Shown piece after piece: positions 43,740-53,571 of a stretch of 64,000 nt of DNA (the stretch's first letter is position 1; every line of letters starts with the position of its first letter). The stretch lies in NCBI RefSeq assembly GCF_014678725.1, contig NZ_CP061497.1, positions 1,814,001-1,878,000 of the forward strand, given 5' to 3'. The position numbers and the translations under genes are program-made. The notes beneath the pieces are model-generated. The model was given only the letters and a program-made list of their open reading frames with translations. It searched no databases and had not been told where the DNA came from. Source of the DNA: Thermomonas sp. XSG. Lineage in GTDB: Bacteria > Pseudomonadota > Gammaproteobacteria > Xanthomonadales > Xanthomonadaceae.

Positions 43740-45242
43740 TCAGGGCGGCGATACCAGTTCCATCGGCCCCGGCGGGGCGGCCAGTGGCTGCATGGAGTAG
43801 CGGGCCAGCAACTGCTCCGAGAATGCATTCAGATGGTGGTCCCGCAGCAGGGTGATGGAACGCATCTGTTCCTCGCGGGGCGCTTGGCAGATCACCAGCA
43901 TGGGGACGCAGGAGGCCAGCTTGGCCGCAGGATTGACGCCGAGCAGGATGATCTCGCGCCCCTGGTTATTGGCATAGGCGCGGACATAAGGCGCCGCCTT
44001 CCATGTGGCTTGCGACAACGGATATTGCATGGCCAGTAGCAGGGCCAGTCCGAGGGCAACGCTCCAGCGCTGCGGACGCCGCCACCTGCTCCAGTCAGAA
44101 CCTGCTGCCAATAGCGCCAGCGCGACGATGCATAGCTGGTAGGTCATCAGGTACCGTTGCTGGAAAACGTAATCCGGTCCAAACAAGGGGACGCGGACCA
44201 GGACGATGCCTGCCATCCCGCCATAGGCGAACAGCATCAACGCGGCCGCCACGAACACGGTCCGATTCCATCGATCCCTGAGCACGCGCCACCAGAACCA
44301 GAGATGGGCGGCGATTACCAGCAGGCCAATGAGGGCATGCACCCTTTCGTCGAACCAGGGAAGGTTCTGCTGCAGCGTGGCCCGGTCTGCCACAGAGAGT
44401 GCCGCAAGCGACAGCAGCATCTGCAGCAGGCGTTCCCAGCCGAAGCCCGCCAGTACGGCCAGCGCGTGCGTGGCGGGCTCCTCCGGCATGCCTGCGTGAA
44501 GGTAGTAGCTGCTGGCCATCCGGTAAGCGATGACGGTACCGACGACCACCGCCAGTGCCAGCGCGATGGACTTCCGGCTGGCCTCACGATGCTTGGATGC
44601 CAGCAACGCCAGACACAGCGCGATGCTGATGCTGGAGATGACCGCAAGGTTGTCCAGGGTGAATGCAACGAAGGGAGCCAGCAGGAGCAGCGGCAACCAC
44701 TGTCGAAACATCACGGCCTGCCAGACCGCCATCGCCGTCGCGACCAGGGCCAGCGGTCCGAGGTAGCCGAGCGTGACCAGCGACCAGTTGAACGCCATCC
44801 CCCCATTGAGGGAGACCAGGCTGGCAGCGGCTGTCACCATCGCCAGGAGCCAGCTCCAGGTCGCACCCCCTGCCTCGGGCCGGTCTTGGCGCGCTATTTG
44901 GAGCATCAACAGCCAGGTGACGGCAGCAAATCCCAGACCGAGGTAGGCCTCGATCACGAAGTCCAGATCGAAGGTCTCCGCGTTCCACAAGAGCAGGAGC
45001 TTGTGGATGGGTTGTGCATGATCGCCACCGGGCCGCTTCATGTAGAGGTCAAGGAGGCTGACGCCGCCGTTGTAGTACTTCTGCAGGAAGGCGTCGACGA
45101 AGTACCAGCCGTCCGACGTAACGAATGGATTGCCGGCATGCGCGATGTACAGCGCGGCATTGGCGAAGGCGGTGACCGCCAGTGCGACGGCTGCCGCGGT
45201 GCGCCAGTCAGGCAGGGTTTGCTGCAGGGACGGGACTTTCAT
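43740..45242 (-). CDS. Polytopic membrane protein of the polysaccharide cluster
   Basis: 500-aa inner-membrane protein with about ten to twelve hydrophobic segments and a hydrophilic loop after the first (NPFVTSDGWYFVDAFLQKYY). The Asp in the first periplasmic loop and the overall shape resemble GT-C/PMT-like or O-antigen glucosylating (Gtr-type) membrane transferases that use polyprenyl-phosphate sugars. No diagnostic motif is clear. It is last in the minus-strand group behind the aminotransferase, the small transporter, the acetyltransferase and the GT2, where the GT2 would supply such a lipid-linked sugar. Confidence 0.65.
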   Translation of the reverse strand: MKVPSLQQTLPDWRTAAAVALAVTAFANAALYIAHAGNPFVTSDGWYFVDAFLQKYYNGGVSLLDLYMKRPGGDHAQPIHKLLLLWNAETFDLDFVIEAYLGLGFAAVTWLLMLQIARQDRPEAGGATWSWLLAMVTAAASLVSLNGGMAFNWSLVTLGYLGPLALVATAMAVWQAVMFRQWLPLLLLAPFVAFTLDNLAVISSISIALCLALLASKHREASRKSIALALAVVVGTVIAYRMASSYYLHAGMPEEPATHALAVLAGFGWERLLQMLLSLAALSVADRATLQQNLPWFDERVHALIGLLVIAAHLWFWWRVLRDRWNRTVFVAAALMLFAYGGMAGIVLVRVPLFGPDYVFQQRYLMTYQLCIVALALLAAGSDWSRWRRPQRWSVALGLALLLAMQYPLSQATWKAAPYVRAYANNQGREIILLGVNPAAKLASCVPMLVICQAPREEQMRSITLLRDHHLNAFSEQLLARYSMQPLAAPPGPMELVSPP

Positions 45243-45245
45243 GCG

Positions 45246-46379
45246 TCAGGCGAGGTGGTGCAGGGCATCGTCGGCGGCTTCGAGGATGGCGGGTATGTGC
45301 TCTTCCACGCCGACCCACAACGGTAGGCGGACCAGCCGCTCGCTGATGTCGTCGGTGATCGCCATGCTGGCGGGTGTACGTCCGAGCGTGCGGCCCGCGG
45401 GCGACGAATGCAGCGGAATGTAGTGGAAGACGGTCTGCACGCCCGCTTCCTTGAGTCGGTGGATGAAGTGGGTACGTGCTTCCAGCGATGGCAGCAGCAA
45501 GTAGTACATGTGCGCGTTATGGGTGCAGTGGGCGGGCACCACCGGCCGTCGCAGGCGCCCCGCGGCTTCGTAGCTGGCCGCCCATGCGTGGTAACGCTCC
45601 CAGATCGCCAGCCGGCGGGCGGTGATCTGGTCGGCCTCCTCCATCTGGGCACAAAGGAACGCCGCGGTGATCTCGCCGGGAAGGAAGGAGGAGCCGACGT
45701 CCACCCAAGTGTACTTGTCCACCTGTCCGCGGAAGAAGCGACTGCGGTTGGTGCCCTTTTCCCGCAGGATCTCCGAACGCTCCGCGTAATGCTCGTCGCG
45801 GCACAGCAGCGCCCCGCCTTCGCCGGAAATGATGTTCTTCGTCTCGTGGAAGCTCAGCGCGCCGAGATCGCCGATGGTGCCGAGCGGGCGTCCCCTGTAG
45901 CTGGACATGATCGCCTGCGCTGCATCCTCGACTATGGCCAGTCCATGGCGGGCGGCAATGTCCAGCAGGGTATCCATCTCGCAGGCCACGCCGGCGTAAT
46001 GGACCACGCAGATGGCGCGGGTGCGCGGGGTGATTGCCGCCTCCACCAGGCGCTCATCCAGGTTCAGAGTGTCCTCGCGCACATCCACGAACACCGGTAC
46101 GGCTCCCCGCAACACGAAGGCGTTGGCAGTGGAGACGAACGTGTAGGAGGGCATGATGACTTCGTCGCCAGGCTGCAGGTCGAGCAGTAGCGCAGACATT
46201 TCCAGGGCAGCCGTACAGCTGTGGGTGAGCAGTGCGCGCCGGGCCCCGGTGCGCTGCTCCAGCCATGCATGGCTTCGCTTGGTGAACTGGCCGTCACCGG
46301 ACAGATGGCCGTTGGCATGCGCCTGGGCGATCAGCCAGAGTTCGCGGCCCGTCATGAACGGTTTGTTGAAGGGAATCAT
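45246..46379 (-). CDS. rffA: dTDP-4-amino-4,6-dideoxygalactose transaminase (RffA/WecE)
   Basis: 377-aa PLP-dependent sugar aminotransferase forming dTDP-4-amino-4,6-dideoxy-D-galactose from the 4-keto sugar. MIPFNKPFMTGRELWLIAQA is the RffA start; PSYTFVSTANAFVLRGAVPV, EDAAQAIMSSYRGRPLG and FHETKNIISGEGGALLC, with the PLP lysine, follow. The gene is complete. With the GNAT-type protein at 46770 it reproduces the RffA-RffC pair of enterobacteria that makes Fuc4NAc. The glucose-1-phosphate thymidylyltransferase and dehydratase are not in the window. Confidence 0.92.
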   Translation of the reverse strand: MIPFNKPFMTGRELWLIAQAHANGHLSGDGQFTKRSHAWLEQRTGARRALLTHSCTAALEMSALLLDLQPGDEVIMPSYTFVSTANAFVLRGAVPVFVDVREDTLNLDERLVEAAITPRTRAICVVHYAGVACEMDTLLDIAARHGLAIVEDAAQAIMSSYRGRPLGTIGDLGALSFHETKNIISGEGGALLCRDEHYAERSEILREKGTNRSRFFRGQVDKYTWVDVGSSFLPGEITAAFLCAQMEEADQITARRLAIWERYHAWAASYEAAGRLRRPVVPAHCTHNAHMYYLLLPSLEARTHFIHRLKEAGVQTVFHYIPLHSSPAGRTLGRTPASMAITDDISERLVRLPLWVGVEEHIPAILEAADDALHHLA

Positions 46380-46391
46380 GTCCAGGTCCTG

Positions 46392-46766
46392 TCATCCCTT
46401 GCTGAGGATGCTGAGTCCGACGACCACAACCACCAATCCGACGATCTTGGGGCGGGTGAGTGCTTCACCGAACAGGGGGATGGCGAGCAGGCCCACGAGC
46501 AGGAAGTTGATCGCCATGAACGGGTAGGCCTTGCTCAGCGGCAGGCGCGAGATGGCCATCATCCAGCAAAGCGAGGCAAGGAATGCCGCGACGAAGGCTG
46601 AAATGACCCAGGGGCGAAGCAGCAGGAGCAGGAGGGTGGGCCAGCTTTCCATGAAGCGGAACGGGGCCGCCGCCGGCGTGGTGACCTGCCACTTGAGGAT
46701 CAGTTGGCCGTAGGTGGTGAACAGGATGGTGGCGGCCACCATCAACCATGGGAACAGGGAGGACAT
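46392..46766 (-). CDS. Small SMR/EamA-like four-helix transporter
   Basis: 124-aa protein of four hydrophobic helices. The end of the first helix, TYGQLILKWQV, and the last part, AIPLFGEALTRPKIVGLVVV, are characteristic of the SMR/EamA half-transporters such as ArnE/ArnF that flip undecaprenyl-phosphate aminosugars. Between an aminotransferase and an acetyltransferase gene, flipping a lipid-linked amino-sugar is a likely job, possibly as a homodimer. Confidence 0.72.
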   Translation of the reverse strand: MSSLFPWLMVAATILFTTYGQLILKWQVTTPAAAPFRFMESWPTLLLLLLRPWVISAFVAAFLASLCWMMAISRLPLSKAYPFMAINFLLVGLLAIPLFGEALTRPKIVGLVVVVVGLSILSKG

Positions 46767-46769
46767 ACG

Positions 46770-47537
46770 CTATCGACCGGGCTGGAAGTTCTTGGGCACG
46801 TTGACATGGTACGTGTCGTAGGCGCGGTCGATGGCCAGGCCGGCGCGGGCCCATGCCCGCTGCACGCGGTAGTTCCATACCTGGGTCGAGACTGAGAGCT
46901 CGGTCATCCCACTCCGCGCATAGTGCGCGAGCAGGAAGTCGAGCAGTTCCGAGTAGAGTCCGCGTCCCTGCCAGTCGGGATCAACGGCGTTGAGCACGAT
47001 CTCGACGGTTGATCCTGTCGCGTCGATGCGGCAGGTTGCGAAGCCGCGCACCTCGTCGTTCTCGCAGCGCACCCAGGTTTCTTTTTGCGGAGCGGGGCTG
47101 GTGGCGTACGTGAGCGCCCACTCCACGTAGCCTTCCAGAATGGCGGCCGGCTGAAACCAGGGGTTCGCATGGTAGTGGTTGCGGTAGCCTGCGAAGCTCC
47201 TTCGCACGAGGTGCGCCAGCGCCTCCTCGTCACCGGGGCCGGATCGGCGGACTGCAGGCACGATGGTGCTTCCGACGCCGGCGCGGGCGGCGAGCGCGGC
47301 CTGGTAGTAGACCAGCGTATCGGCATGGAGCGGGACCAGTCCTGCCCCCGCAAGTGCCGCAAGCTGCCCGGTGTCCCCCGCCGCGCAGCGGAAGATGGCC
47401 ACGTCTGGGCGCAGTGCCAGGATGTCGTCGAGGATGCTGTCTGGCGTTGCGTTCGGGCCGATGGTGCCGCGAGCGATGTCGAGTCCGAAACGTTTCGATT
47501 CGACCGGCGAAGGATGCAGGATGCGCGCGTTTCCCAT
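46770..47537 (-). CDS. GNAT acetyltransferase, RffC/FdtC-like
   Basis: 255-aa protein: a small N-terminal alpha/beta part (ALRPDVAIFRCAAGDTGQLA) and a C-terminal GNAT domain with VDPDWQGRGLYSELLDFLLA as acetyl-CoA loop. RffC (WecD) has the same two-part plan and acetylates the 4-amino group of dTDP-Fuc4N; the adjacent rffA supports this. The N-terminal HYHANPWF stretch also fits RffC. The exact amino-sugar is inferred. Confidence 0.75.
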   Translation of the reverse strand: MGNARILHPSPVESKRFGLDIARGTIGPNATPDSILDDILALRPDVAIFRCAAGDTGQLAALAGAGLVPLHADTLVYYQAALAARAGVGSTIVPAVRRSGPGDEEALAHLVRRSFAGYRNHYHANPWFQPAAILEGYVEWALTYATSPAPQKETWVRCENDEVRGFATCRIDATGSTVEIVLNAVDPDWQGRGLYSELLDFLLAHYARSGMTELSVSTQVWNYRVQRAWARAGLAIDRAYDTYHVNVPKNFQPGR

Positions 47538-47540
47538 GGG

Positions 47541-48488
47541 TCAGGAGGCCGCCAGGGTGTCTTCGGCGACGATGAAGTTGGGTCGGTGCTTGGCCTGCCC
47601 GTGCAGCTTGCCGACGTACAGTCCAACCACGCCTACGCTGGACACGATCGCCCCTCCCACCAGCCAGATCGACGCGATGATGCTGGTAAAGCCGGCCACG
47701 GCGATGTCGCCGATCGAATAGCGGTAGATGCTCAACGCCACGACGCACAGCGAAAGGAAGGCAAAGGCCAATCCGGTCTTGACCACCAGCCGTAGCGGCT
47801 TGTCGGAGAACGACAGCGCGATGTTCATCGCCAGCCGCACCAGCTGCCGCAGACTGTAGCCACTGCTTCCCTCGGTGCGCCTGGCATGCGTCACAGGAAC
47901 CAGGGTGGTGCGAAAGCCTGTCCAACGCACCAGCAAGGGGAAGAAGCGGTCCGACTCCGGCATGGCGTTGACCGCATCGATCACCTTGCGTGAGTAGGCG
48001 CCGAAGTTCGCGGTGCTCGGGTCATGGGCGCTGTCGGTCAGCCAGCCGAGCAGCCGGTAGAATGTGCGCGATCCGGCCTTCTTGAATGCCGAGTCCTGGC
48101 GGTCGGCCCGGCTGGCCAGTGCGATATCGACGCCGTCACGCAGGGCCTCGAGCAGCTTGGGGATTTCTTCGGGAACGTCCTGCAGGTCGCAGTCCATGAC
48201 CACGACCCGCCTTCCATTCGCGTGCGCCAGCCCCGCGCTGATGGCAGCGTGCTGGCCGAAGTTCCTCGACAGTCTCAGCCCCCGCACTGCTGGATACCGG
48301 TCGGCCAGTTCGAGGATGCGTCCCCACGCGCCATCAGGACTGCCGTCGTCTACCAGGATCACCTCGTGCGATGCGGCGATGGACGCGACAGCAGCCGCGA
48401 CCCGTTCGACCAGATCCTCCAGACAGCCCTTGCATCCATAGACCGGCGAGATGATCGACAGGTCGGGCGTACTCGAGGTGTTCGGCAT
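47541..48488 (-). CDS. GT2 glycosyltransferase with two membrane segments (GtrB/ArnC-like)
   Basis: 315-aa polyprenyl-phosphate glycosyltransferase. The catalytic GT-A part has [33 protein letters not shown] and [20 protein letters not shown], then [20 protein letters not shown]. Two membrane helices end the protein (about 235-255 and 270-295). This is the architecture of GtrB and ArnC. ATG at 48488 has AGGGAGGA just before it, deciding the start. It is first in the minus-strand group of five cluster genes. Confidence 0.88.
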   Translation of the reverse strand: MPNTSSTPDLSIISPVYGCKGCLEDLVERVAAAVASIAASHEVILVDDGSPDGAWGRILELADRYPAVRGLRLSRNFGQHAAISAGLAHANGRRVVVMDCDLQDVPEEIPKLLEALRDGVDIALASRADRQDSAFKKAGSRTFYRLLGWLTDSAHDPSTANFGAYSRKVIDAVNAMPESDRFFPLLVRWTGFRTTLVPVTHARRTEGSSGYSLRQLVRLAMNIALSFSDKPLRLVVKTGLAFAFLSLCVVALSIYRYSIGDIAVAGFTSIIASIWLVGGAIVSSVGVVGLYVGKLHGQAKHRPNFIVAEDTLAAS

Positions 48489-48557
48489 GTTCCTCCCTGG
48501 ATGTGCTGATGCTGGGTCCGACGCTGGCGGGCTTGGGCGCACGCGGACTGGATGCAC

Positions 48558-49499
48558 TCAGCCCAGCGCCGCTTCCAGCTCCGGCAGGATCTGGAACAGA
48601 TCCCCCACGAGGCCGATGTCCGCGATCTCGAAGATCGGCGCGTCGCCGTCCTTGTTGATGGCGACGATCGTGCCGGCGTCCTTGATGCCGGTGAGGTGCT
48701 GGATGGCGCCGCTGATGCCGACGGCCACGTACAGCTCCGGGGCGATGATCTTGCCGGTCTGGCCGACCTGCAGTTCGTTCGGCACGTAGCCGGCGTCGAC
48801 CGCCGCGCGCGAGGCGCCCACCGCCGCGCCCAGCCTGTCGGCCAGCGCGTAGATGACCTTGAAGTTCTCCTCGCTGCCGACGCCGCGGCCGCCGGAGACC
48901 ACGCGCTTGGCGCTCTGCAGGTCCGGGCGGTCGGACTTGCCGGCGGCCAGGCCCTTGAAGCGGGTGTGCGCGGGCAGCGCGGCATCGACGCTGGTGGCTT
49001 CGACCGCGGCGCTGCCGCCCTGCGCGGCTTCCGGCCAGGAGGCGGTGCGCACAGTGGCGACCACGACCTGGTCGGCCGGTGCCTCGACGGTGATGATGGC
49101 GTTGCCGGCGTAGATCGGGCGCTTGAAGGTGTGGCTGCCTTCCACCGCCATCAGGTCGGAGACCTGGTTCACGCCCAGCAGCGCGGCGACGCAGGGCATC
49201 AGGTCCTTGCCGAAAGTGGTGGACGGGCCGAACACATGGCTGTAGCCCCGGGCCAGCGCGGCCACCTGCGGGGCCAGCACCTGCGCGATGGCATCGGCGT
49301 TGGCGGCGTTGGCGACGGTCAGCACCTTGCGCACACCCGCGATCTGCGCGGCCTGCGCGGCGACGCCGGCCGGGTCGGCGGCCAGCACCACGACGTCGAT
49401 GGCGGCGGGCGAGAGCGCCTGCGCAGCGGACACGGTCTTGGCGGTGGCGGCGTTGAGCTTGCCGCCCAGGTGTTCGGCAACGATCAGGACGTTGGACAT
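48558..49499 (-). CDS. etfA: Electron transfer flavoprotein alpha subunit
   Basis: 313-aa FAD-binding subunit of ETF, which takes electrons from acyl-CoA dehydrogenases and hands them to ETF-QO (encoded at 51817). The C-terminal FAD domain has [60 protein letters not shown] and [20 protein letters not shown]. Its start overlaps the etfB stop by one base (TGATG). Confidence 0.95.
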   Translation of the reverse strand: MSNVLIVAEHLGGKLNAATAKTVSAAQALSPAAIDVVVLAADPAGVAAQAAQIAGVRKVLTVANAANADAIAQVLAPQVAALARGYSHVFGPSTTFGKDLMPCVAALLGVNQVSDLMAVEGSHTFKRPIYAGNAIITVEAPADQVVVATVRTASWPEAAQGGSAAVEATSVDAALPAHTRFKGLAAGKSDRPDLQSAKRVVSGGRGVGSEENFKVIYALADRLGAAVGASRAAVDAGYVPNELQVGQTGKIIAPELYVAVGISGAIQHLTGIKDAGTIVAINKDGDAPIFEIADIGLVGDLFQILPELEAALG

Positions 49500-50245
49500 C
49501 ACAGGAGCCCCTTCTGCTTGAGCGCGGCGACCAGTTCGGCCGCATCCTTCACCATCACCCCGCGGCTGCGCTTGGCCGGCGCGGCGTAGTGGGTGGTCTT
49601 GAACGAGTCGTTGGCATCGACGCCGAGGTCGGCGAAGGCGATGGTCTCCAGCGGCTTGCTCTTGGCCTTCATGATGTCGGGCAGCTTGATGAAGCGCGGC
49701 TCGTTGAGGCGCAGGTCGGTGGTGACCACCGCCGGCAGGTCGACTTCCAGCGTTTCCAGGCCGGCATCGACCTCGCGCACCACGGTGGCCTTGCCCGCTT
49801 CGACGTCGAGCTTGGATGCGAAGGTGGCCTGCGGACGGCCCCACAGCGTGGCCAGCATCTGCCCGGTCTGGCTGGCGTCGTCATCGATGGCCTGCTTGCC
49901 GAGGATGACCAGGTCCGGCTGCTCCTTCTCGACCAGCTTCAGCAGGGCGCGGGCGGCGGTCAGCGGCTGCACCGGCTGGTCTGCGACCACGTGGATGGCG
50001 CGGTTGGCGCCCATCGCAAGGCCGTTGCGCAGGTGCGGCTGGGCATCGGCGGGCGCGATGGTGGCGACCACCACTTCGGTGGCGATGCCCTTGTCGCGCA
50101 GGCGCAGGGCTTCTTCCAGCGCGATGTCGTCGAACGGGTTGGGCGACAGCTTGACGCCGTCGGTGACCACGCCGGAACCGTCCGGCTTGACCTGGATGCG
50201 GACGTTGTAGTCCACCACGCGCTTGTAGCCGACGAGGATCTTCAT
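49499..50245 (-). CDS. etfB: Electron transfer flavoprotein beta subunit
   Basis: 248-aa AMP-binding subunit of ETF. MKILVGYKRVVDYNVRIQVK, LSPNPFDDIALEEALRLRDK and GKQAIDDDASQTGQMLATLW are family hallmarks, and the docking loop LRLNEPRFIKLPDIMKAKSK is present. ATG at 50245 starts the etfB-etfA operon. The region 50246-50413 up to scoA holds the divergent promoters. Confidence 0.95.
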   Translation of the reverse strand: MKILVGYKRVVDYNVRIQVKPDGSGVVTDGVKLSPNPFDDIALEEALRLRDKGIATEVVVATIAPADAQPHLRNGLAMGANRAIHVVADQPVQPLTAARALLKLVEKEQPDLVILGKQAIDDDASQTGQMLATLWGRPQATFASKLDVEAGKATVVREVDAGLETLEVDLPAVVTTDLRLNEPRFIKLPDIMKAKSKPLETIAFADLGVDANDSFKTTHYAAPAKRSRGVMVKDAAELVAALKQKGLL

Positions 50246-50377
50246 CGTGTGGATGTCCTTGCGGAATCGAGAAAGGGGCCTTTCGGGCCGACCGCCTATT
50301 TTAGCGGACGCCCGCCGGGGCTGCCTGCGCAGCCGGCGATTGCCCGAAAGTACGCTGGGTGTTCTCGCACGAATCGC

Positions 50378-50386
50378 TAGAATGGC
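50378..50386 (+). promoter_or_regulatory. -10-like element TAGAATGGC before scoA
   Basis: TAGAAT (50378-50383) would start transcription near 50390, 24 bases before the GTG; GGAGAA (50402-50407) is the ribosome site. No convincing -35. Confidence 0.4.
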
Positions 50387-50413
50387 TGCTCTACCCGCAT
50401 TGGAGAACGGCCC

Positions 50414-51133
50414 GTGGCGTCCGCCAAGAGCAAGCTGTACGACAGTGCCGCCGCCGCCCTGGACGGGCTGGTGGCGGATGGCCAGACCCTCGCCGTCGGC
50501 GGCTTCGGTCTGTGCGGCATCCCCGAGGCGCTGATCGCGGCGCTGCGCGATTCCGGGGTGAAGAACCTGACCGCGATTTCCAACAACGCGGGCGTGGACG
50601 GGTTCGGCCTTGGCCAGCTGCTGGGCACGCGGCAGATCCGCAAGATGATTTCCTCCTACGTCGGCGAGAACAAGGAGTTCGAGCGCCAGTTCCTGGCCGG
50701 CGAGCTGGAGTTGGAATTCAACCCGCAGGGCACACTGGCCGAACGCCTGCGCGCGGGCGGTGCGGGGATCCCGGCGTTCTTCACCGCCACCGGCTACGGC
50801 ACGGTGGTGGCCGAAGGCAAGGAAACCCGCGAATTCGACGGTCGCATGTACGTGATGGAAACCGCGCTGAAGGCGGACGTGTCGCTGGTCAAGGCATGGA
50901 AGGCCGACAAGGCCGGCAACCTGGTGTTCCGCAAGACCGCGCGCAACTTCAACCCGGCCTGCGCGATGGCCGGCAAGGTCTGCGTGGCCGAGGTGGAGGA
51001 GCTGGTGGAGATCGGCGATATCGACCCCGACCACGTGCACCTGCCCGGCATCTACGTGCAGCGCATCGTCGTCAACCCGACGCCGGAGAAGCGCATCGAG
51101 CAGCGCACCATTCGCCAGCCGGAGAACAACTGA
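50414..51133 (+). CDS. scoA: 3-oxoacid CoA-transferase subunit A
   Basis: 239-aa alpha subunit of succinyl-CoA:3-ketoacid CoA-transferase, used in ketone-body and acetoacetate metabolism. [36 protein letters not shown] and [20 protein letters not shown] are typical. GTG at 50414 with GGAGAA six bases upstream is the start. The B subunit follows after one base. Confidence 0.92.
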   Translation: MASAKSKLYDSAAAALDGLVADGQTLAVGGFGLCGIPEALIAALRDSGVKNLTAISNNAGVDGFGLGQLLGTRQIRKMISSYVGENKEFERQFLAGELELEFNPQGTLAERLRAGGAGIPAFFTATGYGTVVAEGKETREFDGRMYVMETALKADVSLVKAWKADKAGNLVFRKTARNFNPACAMAGKVCVAEVEELVEIGDIDPDHVHLPGIYVQRIVVNPTPEKRIEQRTIRQPENN

Positions 51134-51134
51134 G

Positions 51135-51761
51135 ATGGCTTGGACCCGTGAACAGATGGCGCAGCGCGCCGCCCGCGAACTCACCGACGGCGCCTACGTC
51201 AACCTCGGCATCGGCCTGCCCACGCTGGTGGCCAACTACATCCCCGACGGGGTGAACGTGTGGCTGCAGAGCGAAAATGGCCTCCTCGGCATCGGTCCGT
51301 TCCCGACCGAAGCCGAGCTCGACGCCGACCTGATCAATGCCGGCAAGCAGACCGTCACCGCGGTGCCGGGCGCCAGCTTCTTCGGCAGCCATGATTCCTT
51401 CGCGATGATCCGCGGCGGCCACATCAACCTGGCGATCCTCGGCGCGATGGAAGTGACCGACAAGGGCGACCTGGCCAACTGGATGGTGCCCGGCAAGATG
51501 GTCAAGGGCATGGGCGGCGCGATGGACCTGGTGGCCGGCGTGCAGCGGGTGGTGGTGCTGATGGAGCACGTCACCAAGGCCGGCACGCCGAAGATCATCC
51601 CCGAGTGCACCCTGCCGCTGACCGGCGTGGGCGTGGTCAACCGCATCATCACCGAGCTGGGGGTATTCGACGTGACCCCGGAGGGGCTGAAGCTGGTCGA
51701 GCTGGCCGAGGGCGTGAGTCGCGAGGAAGCTGTCGAAAAGACGGGCGTGGCGCTGCACTGA
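51135..51761 (+). CDS. scoB: 3-oxoacid CoA-transferase subunit B
   Basis: 208-aa beta subunit carrying the catalytic glutamate in [30 protein letters not shown] at the N-terminus and [20 protein letters not shown] further on match the family. Together with subunit A it links acetoacetate to the acyl-CoA pool that feeds ETF. It is followed by a bidirectional terminator. Confidence 0.94.
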   Translation: MAWTREQMAQRAARELTDGAYVNLGIGLPTLVANYIPDGVNVWLQSENGLLGIGPFPTEAELDADLINAGKQTVTAVPGASFFGSHDSFAMIRGGHINLAILGAMEVTDKGDLANWMVPGKMVKGMGGAMDLVAGVQRVVVLMEHVTKAGTPKIIPECTLPLTGVGVVNRIITELGVFDVTPEGLKLVELAEGVSREEAVEKTGVALH

Positions 51762-51780
51762 GCCGCGCTTGGCGCCTAAG

Positions 51781-51808
51781 AAAAAGCCGCCCTTTGGGGC
51801 GGCTTTTT
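51781..51808. terminator. Bidirectional intrinsic terminator
   Basis: AAAAAGCCGCCC/GGGCGGCTTTTT perfect 12-bp stem, TTTG loop, placed between the convergent scoB and ETF-QO genes. Confidence 0.92.
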
Positions 51809-51816
51809 CATGGGGC

Positions 51817-53493
51817 TCACATGTTCTGGTAGTTCGGCCCGCCGCCGCCCTGCGGGGCGACCCAGACGATGTTCTGGGTCGGATCCTTGATGTCGCAGGT
51901 CTTGCAGTGCACGCAGTTGGCGGCGTTGATCTGCAGGCGCTCACTGCCGGCCTCGCCGACGAATTCGTACACGCCCGCCGGGCAGTAGCGCGCCTCGGGG
52001 CCGGCGAATTCATTGAGGTTCACGGTCACCGGGATGGCCGGGTTCTTCAGGGTCAGGTGCGCCGGCTGGTTCTCGTCGTGGTGGGTGCTGGACAGGAACA
52101 CCGAGCTGAGGCGGTCGAAGGTCAGCACGCCATCGGGCTTCTGATAGTCGATCTTCGGCTGGCTCGCCGCCGGCTGCAGGCAGGCGTGGTCGGGCTGCTG
52201 GCGGTGGATAGTCCACGGCGGGTTGCGGATGCCCAGCTTCGGCAGCAGCCACTGCTCGATGCCCGTCATCAGGGTGGCGAAGCCGCGGCCCTTCTTGAAC
52301 CACTGTTTGAAGTTCTTCGACTGCCGTAGTTCGGCGTGCAGCCAGCTGTTCTCGAAGGCGGCCGGGTAGGCGGTGAGCTCGTCGCGCTGACGGCCTTCAG
52401 CCAAGGCCGCGAGAGCGGCTTCGGCGGCGAGCATGCCGGTCTTGATCGCGGCGTGGCTGCCCTTGATGCGGCTGGCGTTGAGGAAGCCGGCCTCGCAGCC
52501 GACCAGTGCGCCGCCGGGGAAGATCGTCTTCGGCAGGCTGAGCAGGCCGCCGGCGGTCAGCGCACGCGCGCCGTAGCCGATGCGCTTGCCGCCTTCCAGG
52601 TGCTTGCGGATCGACGGGTGGGTCTTGAAGCGCTGGAATTCACCGAACGGGCTCAGCCACGGGTTCTTGTAGTCCAACCCGATCACGAAGCCGACCGCGA
52701 TCCTGCCGTCCTCGGCGTGGTACAGGAACGAGCCGCCGTAGGTGTCGCTCGCCAGCGGCCAGCCGGCGGTGTGCACGACCAGGCCAGGCTGGTGCTTCGC
52801 CGGATCGGCCTGCCACAGTTCCTTGATGCCGATCGCGTAGCTCTGCGGGTCCTTGCCTTCGTCCAGTTTGTACTTCGCAATCAGCTGGCGGCCCAGCTGG
52901 CCACGCGCACCCTCGGCGAAGATGGTGTATTTCGCATGCAGCTCCATGCCCGGCTGGTACTGGTCGGTGGGCTGGCCGTCCTTGCCGATGCCCATGTCGC
53001 CGGTGGCCACGCCCCTGACCGCGCCGGCTTCGTCGTAGAGCACTTCGGCGGCTGCGAAGCCGGGGAAGATCTCCACGCCCAGCGCTTCGGCCTGCTGCGC
53101 CAGCCAGCGCGCCAGCGCGCCGAGGCTGACCACGTAGTTGCCGTGGTTGTGGAAGCACTCCGGCAACAGCCAGTGCGGGGTGGCGCGCGCGGAGGTTTCG
53201 TCGAGGAACAGGAACTCGTCGCGGGTCACCGCCTGCTTCAGCGGCGCACCGCGCTCCTTCCAGTCCGGGAACAGCTCGGTCAGCGCCTTGGGGTCGACGA
53301 TGGCGCCGGACAGGATGTGCGCGCCCGGTTCAGAGCCCTTCTCGAGCACGCAGACCGAGACTTCGCTGCCGGCTGCGCTGGCCAGCTGCTTGAGCCGGAT
53401 CGCGGTGGCCAGGCCGGCCGGGCCGGCGCCCACCACCACGATGTCGTATTCCATCGACTCGCGTTCGACGGCGTCCTGGGCGGCTGAATTCAT
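51817..53493 (-). CDS. Electron transfer flavoprotein-ubiquinone oxidoreductase
   Basis: 558-aa inner-membrane-associated flavoprotein that moves electrons from ETF to ubiquinone. N-terminal FAD site DIVVVGAGPAGLATAIRLKQ, the membrane/quinone region around KTIFPGGALVGCEAGFLNAS, and a C-terminal 4Fe-4S cluster (CPAGVYEF; NCVHCKTCDIKDPTQNIVW) are all present. ATG at 53493 has GGAG upstream. It completes the ETF set with etfBA. Confidence 0.95.
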   Translation of the reverse strand: MNSAAQDAVERESMEYDIVVVGAGPAGLATAIRLKQLASAAGSEVSVCVLEKGSEPGAHILSGAIVDPKALTELFPDWKERGAPLKQAVTRDEFLFLDETSARATPHWLLPECFHNHGNYVVSLGALARWLAQQAEALGVEIFPGFAAAEVLYDEAGAVRGVATGDMGIGKDGQPTDQYQPGMELHAKYTIFAEGARGQLGRQLIAKYKLDEGKDPQSYAIGIKELWQADPAKHQPGLVVHTAGWPLASDTYGGSFLYHAEDGRIAVGFVIGLDYKNPWLSPFGEFQRFKTHPSIRKHLEGGKRIGYGARALTAGGLLSLPKTIFPGGALVGCEAGFLNASRIKGSHAAIKTGMLAAEAALAALAEGRQRDELTAYPAAFENSWLHAELRQSKNFKQWFKKGRGFATLMTGIEQWLLPKLGIRNPPWTIHRQQPDHACLQPAASQPKIDYQKPDGVLTFDRLSSVFLSSTHHDENQPAHLTLKNPAIPVTVNLNEFAGPEARYCPAGVYEFVGEAGSERLQINAANCVHCKTCDIKDPTQNIVWVAPQGGGGPNYQNM

Positions 53494-53571
53494 GCGGCTC
53501 TCCTCTGGCAGACCGCCGATTGTCCGGGCTTTGTCTGGAGCCGGCAATCTAGCGGCGGGATGCCGCGGCGG

